From Candidatus Zixiibacteriota bacterium (GTDB lineage Bacteria > Zixibacteria > MSB-5A5 > GN15 > FEB-12), in contig JANQPI010000035.1 of assembly GCA_028289585.1 (NCBI GenBank), forward strand, positions 280,717 to 344,716: a stretch of 64,000 nucleotides of DNA. The letters run 5' to 3'. Shown here one piece after another: positions 34,170-42,768 of this stretch (the stretch's first letter is position 1; every line of letters starts with the position of its first letter). A program made the translations under genes and the position numbers. The notes beneath the pieces were generated by a model, which was not told the origin of the DNA, searched no databases, and was given only the letters and a program-made list of their open reading frames with translations.

Positions 34170-34595
34170 ACCTCGCTCGCTACTTTCCGACTCATCTAGA
34201 ATATCTTTCCGGTTTCTTCAGTCTGGGCGACTGCTCCGTGGTGGTGGGAATGCCTGGATGTTAGCGCATCTTATTGTTCACCAACAGCTTAGGCTGGGGT
34301 GTGCAGATTTGGCACAGGGTTTGACTACCGTAGCCGCGACGGAAGGAAAACCTAGCAATGCATGGATGCACAGCTGTTGACCGCACGGACGCGGTTCACG
34401 CCGGCTACGACATCGCTACCAATCGAGACCTCTCGCACCGCCCGGATGAGCGAATCACGCATATGGGCGGCACTACCTGTTTTCAGCACCTTCTGTCACC
34501 CAACGGCATTTCGGCGGGGGCCGTTCCGGCTCCCGCTGCCGTTTGGGCCAATCCGACACAAGTGAACACGACCCACCACCTTTGGGGAGAACGTT
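34170..34595. other. Intergenic gap inside the polysaccharide locus
   Basis: About 430 bases between the gmhA-like gene and pseB. It holds no recognised RNA, repeat or terminator. One plus-strand frame (34358-34609, 83 codons) has a weak AAGGAA upstream, but its His/Thr-rich product looks random. The pseB ribosome site GGGGAG lies at its right end. It probably carries the promoter for the pse-wzx-wzy block, although no convincing -35/-10 pair was found. Confidence 0.5.
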
Positions 34596-35789
34596 ATGTT
34601 GAAAGATAAGGGCATTCTCGTAACCGGGGGCACCGGATCGTTCGGTAAGCGCTTCGTACAGACGATGTTGGACTCGCATCCGGAGATCGGTCGCATCGTT
34701 ATCTACTCGCGAGACGAACTGAAGCAGTTTCAGATGCGTCAGTCGTATCCCGAACACGAGTATCCGCAGCTGCGATTCTTCATCGGTGACGTTCGCGATG
34801 GTGCCCGTCTGTCACGGGCTATGGAAGGTATTGACATCGTCATTCATGCCGCCGCCTTGAAGCAGGTGCCGGCTTGTGAGTACAATCCGTTTGAGGCGAT
34901 CAAGACGAATATTATGGGTGCTCAAAACGTTATTGAGGCAGCCATCGACAACAACGTTACGCGTGTTGTTGCCTTGTCGACCGACAAAGCCGCTGCACCG
35001 ATAAATCTTTACGGTGCGACCAAGCTCTGCTCCGATAAGCTCTTTGTTGCTGCCAACAACTTCGTTGGCCAGCGTGCGCTACGGTTTTCGGTCGTTCGCT
35101 ATGGCAACGTCATGGGCAGTCGTGGGTCCGTGATCCCGTTTTTCCTCGATAAGCGCCATGAGCATGTCATTCCGATAACCGATACGAGGATGACACGCTT
35201 CAATATCACCCTCGATGAGGGGGTGCAGCTTGTTCAGCGTGCGCTGTTTGATATGTGGGGCGGCGAGATCTTCGTCCCGAAGATCCCGAGCTACCGAATC
35301 ACTGATGTTGCCGAGGCTGTTGCTCCGGGATGCCGATGGGAGATCGTCGGCATTCGACCGGGCGAAAAACTCCATGAGGAAATGATCACGGCGACCGATG
35401 CCATCCGTACTTTTGAGTTTGACGATCACTATGTGATTGCCCCGTCGGTCGATATCTGGGACGCCGACCAATATCTGCGTGAGCGGAACGGACAACGCTG
35501 TGCCGACAACTTCCACTACTCATCGGATACAAACACCGATTGGATGACGGTCGACCAGATTCGACAGGCCGTACGCATCCAACTTGGCATAACGATTGAG
35601 GGAGTCACTCCCACAACAGCTACCGATGAAACAGAGACACGCTCACCGCGTCGCCTTACGATCGAAGCGATCCGCGGCGACCTGACGCGTGTCAACGGCG
35701 AGAAGAATTCGCATCACGATCCTCGAGGTCGCCAGCTCCTGTCCTCGATTAACACACCGGAACGGCAGGTAGTTGGCAACGGAGCCTAG
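34596..35789 (+). CDS. pseB: UDP-GlcNAc 4,6-dehydratase (inverting), PseB-like
   Basis: A 397-residue short-chain dehydrogenase of the FlaA1/PseB family, the first step of pseudaminic acid synthesis. LVTGGTGSFGKRFVQTML binds NADP, YSRDELKQFQM and HAAALKQVPACEYNPFEAIK are diagnostic, STDKAAAPINLYGATKL holds the YxxxK-type motif, and VRYGNVMGSRGSVIPFF follows. The enzyme core ends near residue 330; a further 65 hydrophilic residues are unusual. GGGGAG precedes the ATG. Gene order B-C-F-G-I that follows supports the assignment. Confidence 0.93.
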   Translation: MLKDKGILVTGGTGSFGKRFVQTMLDSHPEIGRIVIYSRDELKQFQMRQSYPEHEYPQLRFFIGDVRDGARLSRAMEGIDIVIHAAALKQVPACEYNPFEAIKTNIMGAQNVIEAAIDNNVTRVVALSTDKAAAPINLYGATKLCSDKLFVAANNFVGQRALRFSVVRYGNVMGSRGSVIPFFLDKRHEHVIPITDTRMTRFNITLDEGVQLVQRALFDMWGGEIFVPKIPSYRITDVAEAVAPGCRWEIVGIRPGEKLHEEMITATDAIRTFEFDDHYVIAPSVDIWDADQYLRERNGQRCADNFHYSSDTNTDWMTVDQIRQAVRIQLGITIEGVTPTTATDETETRSPRRLTIEAIRGDLTRVNGEKNSHHDPRGRQLLSSINTPERQVVGNGA

Positions 35790-35794
35790 GCGTT

Positions 35795-37027
35795 ATGACC
35801 ACGACAACTAGCAAGACCAGCAAGTCATTTCGACCGTACGGTCGTCAGCATGTGACCGCGGAGGATATCGCCGCGGTTACAGCCGTTCTGGAATCTGACT
35901 GGCTTACCCAGGGGCCGGCTGTCGAGCGGTTTGAGACACGTTTGCGGCAGGTAACGGAAGCCAATCATGCGGTCTCATGTGCCAGTGGCACTGCGGCGCT
36001 CCATCTTCTGATGCTGGCGCTCAAGCTCGGTCCGGGTGACCGGATCCTGACAACTGCCAATACCTTTTTGGCGGATGCCAACTGCGCTCACTATGTCGGC
36101 GCGGACGTTGTGTTCGCCGATGTTGACCCAACCACCGGTCTGATGTCTCTCGACGACGTTGAGCACCTGCTCTCGATAGATAATGATCATACGATCAAAG
36201 CGATCATTGCTGTCCAGTTCGCTGGTCAGCCGCTCGATATGGTCCGTCTCCGTCAGATTGCTGACAGCCACGGAGCGATTCTCATTGAAGATGCGTGTCA
36301 TGCCTTGGGTGGGAGCTACCGAGTCGGTACCGAATGGCACCGTTGCGGGAGTTGTAGCCATGCGCACGCCAGCGTCTTTTCGTTCCACCCGGTGAAGCAT
36401 GCCGCTGCGGGGGAGGGCGGAGCGATTACGACCAACGACCACGCGCTGGCTGAACAGCTCGCTGTCCTTCGTAGTCATGGTATCGAACGCACATCGTTTG
36501 TCTTTGATGACCAAGCATTCGACACCAGCGGCCGTCCGAATCCATGGTACTACGAGATGTCGATGCTCGGTTTCAACTACCGACTGAGCGACATCCATGC
36601 CGCCCTGGGTACATCGCAACTGGCTCGACTCGAGTGGTCAGTGACCACCCGAAACAACCTGGCGCAAACGTACGAGCAAGCCATCGCCGCGTTATTGCCG
36701 GACGTGATTCAGCCGCTTCACACCCGTTCGGATGTCATCAATGCTTACCACCTGTTTGTTGTCCGTATCCCCTTTGGCAAGCTGGGTGTTCAGCGGGCAG
36801 AGGTGATGAGAACGCTTCGTGAACGCGGAATCGGTACGCAGGTGCACTACATTCCGATCCCCTGCCAACCGTATTACCGTGAGATGGGGATTCAGCCAGA
36901 TGACTACTCTGGAGCGCTGGATTATTACCACCAGGCCCTCTCGCTACCGATGTATCCAACTCTGCCAGACGATGAGATCGCACGAATCATTGGCGAGCTG
37001 GTATCTGCTCTGAGGATCTCGCGATGA
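35795..37027 (+). CDS. pseC: UDP-4-amino-4,6-dideoxy-GlcNAc-type transaminase, PseC-like
   Basis: A 410-residue PLP-dependent aminotransferase of the DegT/DnrJ/EryC1 family. The PLP lysine is K201 in SFHPVKHAAAGEGGAI. Other markers are FRPYGRQHVTAEDI near the start, SCASGTAALHLLMLALKLGPGD, EDACHALGGSY, GFNYRLSDIHAALG and a C-terminal GIGTQVHYIPIPCQPYYRE. It aminates the 4-keto sugar made by PseB. Overlaps the next gene by four bases. Confidence 0.94.
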   Translation: MTTTTSKTSKSFRPYGRQHVTAEDIAAVTAVLESDWLTQGPAVERFETRLRQVTEANHAVSCASGTAALHLLMLALKLGPGDRILTTANTFLADANCAHYVGADVVFADVDPTTGLMSLDDVEHLLSIDNDHTIKAIIAVQFAGQPLDMVRLRQIADSHGAILIEDACHALGGSYRVGTEWHRCGSCSHAHASVFSFHPVKHAAAGEGGAITTNDHALAEQLAVLRSHGIERTSFVFDDQAFDTSGRPNPWYYEMSMLGFNYRLSDIHAALGTSQLARLEWSVTTRNNLAQTYEQAIAALLPDVIQPLHTRSDVINAYHLFVVRIPFGKLGVQRAEVMRTLRERGIGTQVHYIPIPCQPYYREMGIQPDDYSGALDYYHQALSLPMYPTLPDDEIARIIGELVSALRISR

Positions 37028-37770
37028 TTGTTGCTGTAGTACAAGCCCGTATGAGCTCATCCCGTCTTCCGGGAAAGGTACTCAAGCCGGTTCTCGGTCG
37101 GCCGATGATCCTTCGTCAGTTAGAACGTATTCGGCGATCCGAGCTCGTTGATCGCATTCTGGTTGCAACCAGTGATGAAGCGTCTGATGCCGTATTGGCG
37201 GATACGGTTGTCGATGCCGGGTATCCCTGTTTCCGTGGCTCGCTTGAGAATGTTCTTCAGCGAGTAACGCAGGCAGCCACGATCTACTCGCCACAGCTTG
37301 TCGTCCGATTAACAGCCGATTGTCCACTCACCGATCCATCGGTTATCGACGATGCGATCCGCCTGCAACAGTTTGGTCGCTACGACTACGTCAGCAACAC
37401 GCAAGAACGTACCTATCCTCATGGCCTTGATGTCGAGGTCATGACGATGGCCGCCTTGCAGCGCGCCGACAATGACGCGACCTCGTCGTACGAGCGCGAA
37501 CACGTGACGCCGTATCTCTACCAGCAGGCAAACCGTTTCCTGGTCGGGCAACTGCTCCGTACACCTGCACTCGATCACCTTCGTTGGACGGTCGATCATG
37601 CTGAGGACTTCGCGCTGATCGAATCGATCTACTGGCAACTCTATCCTAAGAACGATTGCTTCGCGACTGCCGATGTGCTGCGTTTGCTGGAGCGTAACCC
37701 ACAGCTTACGACGATCAACGCGCTGCGCAATGAGGCGCTGGAAGTCGAGTCATTCGGAATCATCCGATGA
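37024..37770 (+). CDS. SpsF/PseF-like cytidylyltransferase
   Basis: A 248-residue nucleotidyltransferase of the SpsF type. It starts IVAVVQARMSSSRLPGKVLKP, the variant of the sugar-nucleotide loop typical of SpsF proteins, followed by PMILRQLERI, VATSDEASDAVLADTV, FRGSLENVLQRV and RLTADCPLTDPSVID. In the pse context it most likely activates the nonulosonic acid as a CMP-sugar. It is not the classical NeuA/PseF sequence type, so the substrate is inferred from position. Confidence 0.85.
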   Translation: MIVAVVQARMSSSRLPGKVLKPVLGRPMILRQLERIRRSELVDRILVATSDEASDAVLADTVVDAGYPCFRGSLENVLQRVTQAATIYSPQLVVRLTADCPLTDPSVIDDAIRLQQFGRYDYVSNTQERTYPHGLDVEVMTMAALQRADNDATSSYEREHVTPYLYQQANRFLVGQLLRTPALDHLRWTVDHAEDFALIESIYWQLYPKNDCFATADVLRLLERNPQLTTINALRNEALEVESFGIIR

Positions 37771-38900
37771 GAGTCGCTATTCGAGTCGATGCTTCAGCTC
37801 TCATCGGCTCGGGACATGTCGCACGAATGCTGACATTCGCCCAGGGTCTGCGTGAAGCCGGCGATGACGTATCGTTTCTTGTGCGTGCCCGTCGTGACCG
37901 ACTCGCTCAGAATTTGTTCCATTCCTGGACCGGTGATGTCTGTTGGCTGCCGGTCGTTGAGGACTCTCATTTCACACCGACTTCAGAGTATGAACGATGG
38001 CTCGGAGTTCCCATTTCACAGGATGCCGATGATACGCTGGCTATTCTCCGTGAACTGCCACGACAGGACTGGTTGGTGGTTGATCACTACGGCCTTGATG
38101 CCCAATGGGAGCAGCGGCTGCGTAGTGACGTCGATCGCTTGATGGTTGTTGATGATCTTGCGAACCGACGACACACGTGCGATCTGTTAGTCGATCAAAA
38201 CTACCACGCTGACGGCAAGAGTCGTTACGCAGATCTCGTCGATCCCAAGACACGACAGCTTCTCGGCCCGGAGTGGGCCTTTTTGCGCTCGGAATTCTTT
38301 CCCTCGGTGCTGCCCTCTGTGCGGAGCTCCGGTCTTCGGCGGATACTCATTTTCTTCGGTGGCGTAGACGCAGTCGACATGACAGGCCGTGCTGTCCGAT
38401 CGCTTTTGGAGCTGTCTGACAAGACGTCGCTTGACGTGCGGGTCATTGTCGGCCTCGGCTACGAGCATCGAAAATCACTGGAAGAATCGATCGCGCAGCA
38501 TCCGAGCATACGTCTTGAGGGGCCGACTGACCGAATGGCAGAGCTGATGCTGTGGGCCGATTTGGCCATCGGCAGTGCCGGTACCACGAGCTGGGAACGA
38601 GCCCTCGTTCGACTTCCTAGCATCGTTATTCCCATCGCCAACAATCAGCGAGGGATTGCCGATGGTCTCGCTGCTTCGGGCTCATCAGTTAATCTTGGCT
38701 GGCATGAAGCTGTACGCGACGGAGATATCTGTGACACCGTCGGTGGATTGCTCGCTAACCCCAATCAGTTGCACGACATGAGTGAGGCGACCGATTCCCT
38801 GTTTCCGGCGCGCCCGGAACCGAATGGTCGGCGGCTCCGCAGTATACTCGCCATCGATGGCGAGCTCAGACAAAGGGGGATTGAATATGAGTCGCTTTGA
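37767..38900 (+). CDS. pseG: UDP-sugar hydrolase, PseG-like
   Basis: A 377-residue GT-B-fold hydrolase that removes UDP from the diacetamido-trideoxyaltrose intermediate. Recognisable parts are IRVDASALIGSGHVARMLTFA, the family's opening with its catalytic His, VVDHYGLDAQWEQRLR, LVDQNYH, LLGPEWAFLRSEFF, FFGGVDAVDMTGRAV and an AIGSAGTTSWERALVRLPSIV stretch. There is no fused acetyltransferase domain at either end. It overlaps pseI by 14 bases. Confidence 0.93.
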   Translation: MRVAIRVDASALIGSGHVARMLTFAQGLREAGDDVSFLVRARRDRLAQNLFHSWTGDVCWLPVVEDSHFTPTSEYERWLGVPISQDADDTLAILRELPRQDWLVVDHYGLDAQWEQRLRSDVDRLMVVDDLANRRHTCDLLVDQNYHADGKSRYADLVDPKTRQLLGPEWAFLRSEFFPSVLPSVRSSGLRRILIFFGGVDAVDMTGRAVRSLLELSDKTSLDVRVIVGLGYEHRKSLEESIAQHPSIRLEGPTDRMAELMLWADLAIGSAGTTSWERALVRLPSIVIPIANNQRGIADGLAASGSSVNLGWHEAVRDGDICDTVGGLLANPNQLHDMSEATDSLFPARPEPNGRRLRSILAIDGELRQRGIEYESL

Positions 38901-39939
38901 GATTGCGGGACGTCCGATTGGTCGCAACGTGGCCCCATTTGTCATCGCAGAGATGTCGGGAAATCACAATCAATCCCTCGATCGTGCTCTGGCGATCGTT
39001 GATGCTGCCGCTGCATCGGGGGCGCATGCGCTCAAGATCCAGACGTACACCGCCGATACAATGACGCTCGATATCAGTGATCGAGAATTCGCAATAACTG
39101 ACGAGGCATCTCTTTGGCGAGGAAAGTCGCTCTATCAATTGTACGATGAGGCCCACACACCGTGGGATTGGCATGCTGCGATCTTCGGTCGTGCTCGTCA
39201 GCATGGTATGATACCGTTCAGCACCCCGTTTGACCTCACCGCAGTCGACTTTTTGGAAACTCTCGACGTTGCCTGTTACAAGATTGCCTCGTTTGAAAAC
39301 GGTGATCTTGAACTCATTCGCTACGTTGCGAAGACCGGCAAGCCAATCATCATTTCTACGGGGATGGCCAGCATTGCTGATCTCGACGAGCTCGTTCGAA
39401 CGGCCCGTGAGGCGGGTGCGCGCGATCTCGTGTTGCTCAAGTGCACCAGTAGTTATCCGGCTTCGCCGGTCGACTCGCATCTCCGAACTATTCCGCACCT
39501 GCGCGAAATGTTCGGAACGGAAGTAGGACTGTCGGATCACACGATGGGGGTAGGGGCTCCCTGTGCGGCGGTAACGTTGGGTGCAAGTGTGGTTGAAAAG
39601 CACTTCACGCTGTCGCGTGCCGACGGGGGCGTCGACTCTGCCTTCTCTCTCGAGCCGGATGAAATGAAGCAGCTCGTCATTGAAACCGAACGAGCCTGGC
39701 AGAGTTTGGGAACGGTTGCTTACGGACGTTCAGAAGCGGAACGCGGTTCACTCACGTTCCGTCGCTCTCTTTATATCTGCTCAAACATTCAAGCCGGGGA
39801 GCGTATTACCCGTGAGCACGTCCGAGCGATTCGTCCTGGCTACGGCCTTGAGCCTCGCCATCTCGATGTCATTCTTGGTAAACGGGTTAACCGCGATGTC
39901 CCGCGAGGCACCGCCGTCAGCTGGGACCTGATCGAGTAA
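38887..39939 (+). CDS. pseI: Pseudaminic acid synthase
   Basis: A 350-residue NeuB-family aldolase that condenses the 6-deoxy sugar with phosphoenolpyruvate. The TIM barrel has FVIAEMSGNHNQSLDRAL, ALKIQTYTADTMTLD, FSTPFDLTAVDFLE, YKIASFENGDLELIRY, IISTGMASIADLDEL and GLSDHTMGVGAPCAAVTLGA. A SAF (antifreeze-like) domain forms the last 60 residues (AGERITREHVRAIRPGYGLEP). ATG 38887 has AGGGGG upstream; a longer frame from 38782 is not supported. Confidence 0.95.
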   Translation: MSRFEIAGRPIGRNVAPFVIAEMSGNHNQSLDRALAIVDAAAASGAHALKIQTYTADTMTLDISDREFAITDEASLWRGKSLYQLYDEAHTPWDWHAAIFGRARQHGMIPFSTPFDLTAVDFLETLDVACYKIASFENGDLELIRYVAKTGKPIIISTGMASIADLDELVRTAREAGARDLVLLKCTSSYPASPVDSHLRTIPHLREMFGTEVGLSDHTMGVGAPCAAVTLGASVVEKHFTLSRADGGVDSAFSLEPDEMKQLVIETERAWQSLGTVAYGRSEAERGSLTFRRSLYICSNIQAGERITREHVRAIRPGYGLEPRHLDVILGKRVNRDVPRGTAVSWDLIE

Positions 39940-39955
39940 GGTCGGTTGGTCCGCT

Positions 39956-41245
39956 ATGTCGTCAACATTGCTCCGATTTGTTAAGCGAGTTGCCCGTCCG
40001 CTCATTCCCACGCCAGTGGAGTTTGCGGTTCGCGAACGATTGGCTCAAGAGTATCTGAAGACCGTATCAATCCCGATCGATAGATCGCGACCAACGATTG
40101 TTGCGATCAACCATTTCTGGGACCAGGACCTTGAGGCAATCCGGCGGGCGAATCGCGAATACAATGTCGTCGCGCTTGATGCCACTCGGCTCTTCCGGCA
40201 TGCGGCGGTTATCTATTCCGAGCCGGTACGATTGTTGAAAGATGCCTATGAGTCATCGCCTCGGTCGGTGCGATCGCAATATCGCGAAAGCTGCCACCGA
40301 CTGTGGTCTCAGATTCGTAGTCGATTCGGATGCGATTTGGTCCTTGTGCCGAACGACAACTACTTTTGGATTCGTGAGTTTCTCGATGTCGCTCGCGATG
40401 AGCATGTCCCAATTGTCATGTGGCACAAAGAGGGGACACTATCGCCGTTCGGTTATACCTTTGAAGCACACCGTTCGCGAACGCTGGCACCGTGCCAGGC
40501 TGATTACGTGTTGGTATGGTCGGATCGCCACCGCGAGTTCTGGCGCACGGCCGGTGTTCCCGCCGATCGAATCCGTATCGTGGGGCAGCCCCGCTCAGAT
40601 CTATTGTATGATACTGCGTATCGAGTTGACTGGAGCCGTCTGTTTCCGACTGAGCAACCCCTGGTAACGCTACTCTCGTACTTCGATGATGCCTACATCC
40701 CACCGGAGTTTGTCCAACAGGGGATGTCATGGCGGCAAATGAAAACAGAGTCTCACGATCTCCTGGCACGGGCGGCCGAGCTGTTTCCGGAATGGAATTT
40801 CGTTATCAAAACGCATCCTCAGCAGCGGGATACCGCCAGCCTCGAACGGCGCTACCACGCTTCGAATCTCCGCGTTGTTGGTGGCGCGCAGCTGGGGACT
40901 GCCCTGATTAAAGCATCAAGTTTAGTCATCGCGTTTCAGACAACAGCGCTCATCGAAGCGGTATGCCTCGGCAAACGGGTGATCTACACGAACTGGGATC
41001 CGCACCTTGAGACGCTCCGGGATCACCTTTTGCCCTTCGAACAGGGTTCGGGGTACCGCATCATTGATTCCGCGCAGGAGTATCATACGACGCTTCATCG
41101 CTTCCTCAGTGGCGACCTCAATGCAGTTCCAGCCCCGCCGACCGACGATACAAAACGTCAAGAACTCGTGAGTGCCTACCTGCATCAACCGGACGGTCAG
41201 GTCGCCGCGCGATTCTTCGACATCGTCGATGAGGTGTTGTCGTGA
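39956..41245 (+). CDS. Capsule-type glycosyl/glycerophosphotransferase-like protein
   Basis: A 429-residue soluble protein with a GT-B-like layout. It has VAINHFWDQDLEAIRRAN at the N-side, VPIVMWHKEGTLSPFGYTFE and DYVLVWSDRHREFW in the middle, and FVIKTHPQQRD plus SSLVIAFQTTALIEAVCLGK near the C-end. The latter two resemble the CDP-glycerol transferase and surface-carbohydrate families. Likely adds a residue to the repeat unit; donor unknown. It overlaps wzx by four bases. Confidence 0.72.
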   Translation: MSSTLLRFVKRVARPLIPTPVEFAVRERLAQEYLKTVSIPIDRSRPTIVAINHFWDQDLEAIRRANREYNVVALDATRLFRHAAVIYSEPVRLLKDAYESSPRSVRSQYRESCHRLWSQIRSRFGCDLVLVPNDNYFWIREFLDVARDEHVPIVMWHKEGTLSPFGYTFEAHRSRTLAPCQADYVLVWSDRHREFWRTAGVPADRIRIVGQPRSDLLYDTAYRVDWSRLFPTEQPLVTLLSYFDDAYIPPEFVQQGMSWRQMKTESHDLLARAAELFPEWNFVIKTHPQQRDTASLERRYHASNLRVVGGAQLGTALIKASSLVIAFQTTALIEAVCLGKRVIYTNWDPHLETLRDHLLPFEQGSGYRIIDSAQEYHTTLHRFLSGDLNAVPAPPTDDTKRQELVSAYLHQPDGQVAARFFDIVDEVLS

Positions 41246-42768
41246 AGCGGCTGGTTACCAATACGACGGCATCAGCCGCAGATTTCGCGATCCTGGCGAC
41301 TCTGAATGTGGTGGCAACGCCGCTGTTGCTCGATGCACTCGGAACGGCGGGTTACGGTGTCTTTGTCTTTCTGTCAATCTTCTCGATCTTCGCCGCACTC
41401 GCCGTTTTGGACCTCGGTATGGAAGGTTCGGTGATGACCGAGGTTGCCCGGGCTGAGGGTGAGGGGAGAGTTGGCGATGTACAGCGTATCACCGCCGCGG
41501 CGATAGTTGTCTATGCCTGTCTGGGGATCGTTGTTGGCGGTGTCTTGCTCTTTCTGGGTAACCTCATCGTATCGCATATCGATCTCCCGGCCGCGCTGAA
41601 CGCTGGTGACAGTCTTATACGGGCGATTCACCTCGTGGCGTTAAACGTTACGCTGCAGTTTCTCTGTTTGCCGTTTATGGCGGTGACCAAAGGGCTCGGT
41701 CGTTTCGTGATCGCCAAGGGTATCAACGCGACGGGAAACGTAATTCAGTACGCGGTCGTGCTGATATCAGCTCTGATTTGGCATCGAGTCGACATTGCGT
41801 TCGCGGTCATAGCGGTTACCACGTTTCTCCGGCTTGTTGGTTATGTGACGGCTTTTCGTGTTCGCTTCGCCGACTACTGGCCTCTGAGCTGGCGACTTGA
41901 CCGGACAACTTTGAAGATACTTCTCTCGTATAGTTCGCTTCTGTTTGTCAGCCGGATCATCGGTTTGATTTTTCGCTACCTCGACAAAGTGTTGATCTAC
42001 CTGCTTCTGCCGATTACGCGCCTGGCCGCATTCGAGGTCGTTCTACGACCGGCGCTGCTCGTGCGCGCGGTTATCAGTGTGCTTGTTTCGGCCCTCATTC
42101 CGGAAGCGGCGCGACTAAAGGCGGCAGGCGAACGCGGAGAACTCCGTCTGATCTATCTGCGCCTGATTCGAATCGCGTTTCTGCTGACGATGCCAGTAGT
42201 GGTGGGACTCGCCGTGCACCATCAAGCGATCATCATTGCTTGGGTGGGTGATCGATTTATCGATGATACCTGGCTACTTGTCCCGTTGGTCATTGCTGCG
42301 GCACTGAACCCTTTCGGTGCGGTCGGATCAACTATGGCGGTTGGGTTGCATCTTGTTCGTCAGACGATCTGGATCTCGATTGCTGGAACAGTTGTCAATC
42401 TTGCGGTGTCTTTAGCTCTCGTGCAGGCATACGGCCTGGCTGGTCTGATTGTCGGAACACTCGTGGCCGAGCTGGTAATGGTCGTTCCGTATACACGCTT
42501 TTTCCAGCGTTACCTGTCGATCTCCGGTCGAGAGTTAACTCTCCTGGTGGGGAGAGTGGTCGTTGCAGGAGTGGTCGGAGTTGGATTACACCTCGGACCG
42601 TTGTATCTCCTTCAAGACTGGCTATTGTTGGCGGGAGGGGTGACGGCAGCAAGTTTGCACCTCGCCATCTGTTACTACCTCTTGATCGCGCCGGCTGATC
42701 GCTACCTGGTGTCGAAGAAAGTACGGCATGTCATTGCACCGATGCGGACACCGGAGGCTGCCGCATGA
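41242..42768 (+). CDS. wzx: Polysaccharide flippase (Wzx-type)
   Basis: A 508-residue membrane protein of the MOP/PST superfamily with about 12-14 helices. The N-terminus has NTTASAADFAILATLNVVAT and LLDALGTAGYGVFVFLSIFS, and the middle has SYSSLLFVSRIIGLIFRYLDKVL, typical of O-antigen and teichuronic-acid exporters. It would flip the lipid-linked repeat unit across the inner membrane. GTG start in a GTGA overlap with the upstream gene. Confidence 0.88.
   Translation: MKRLVTNTTASAADFAILATLNVVATPLLLDALGTAGYGVFVFLSIFSIFAALAVLDLGMEGSVMTEVARAEGEGRVGDVQRITAAAIVVYACLGIVVGGVLLFLGNLIVSHIDLPAALNAGDSLIRAIHLVALNVTLQFLCLPFMAVTKGLGRFVIAKGINATGNVIQYAVVLISALIWHRVDIAFAVIAVTTFLRLVGYVTAFRVRFADYWPLSWRLDRTTLKILLSYSSLLFVSRIIGLIFRYLDKVLIYLLLPITRLAAFEVVLRPALLVRAVISVLVSALIPEAARLKAAGERGELRLIYLRLIRIAFLLTMPVVVGLAVHHQAIIIAWVGDRFIDDTWLLVPLVIAAALNPFGAVGSTMAVGLHLVRQTIWISIAGTVVNLAVSLALVQAYGLAGLIVGTLVAELVMVVPYTRFFQRYLSISGRELTLLVGRVVVAGVVGVGLHLGPLYLLQDWLLLAGGVTAASLHLAICYYLLIAPADRYLVSKKVRHVIAPMRTPEAAA

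Noticed and set aside
34358-34609. 83-codon frame upstream of pseB
   Set aside because: It overlaps the pseB start and its ribosome site, and the product has no domain or hydrophobic pattern; kept only as a note in the intergenic entry.
38866-39603. Minus-strand open frame of 245 codons inside pseI
   Set aside because: Antisense to a well-conserved synthase gene, with no plausible protein features.
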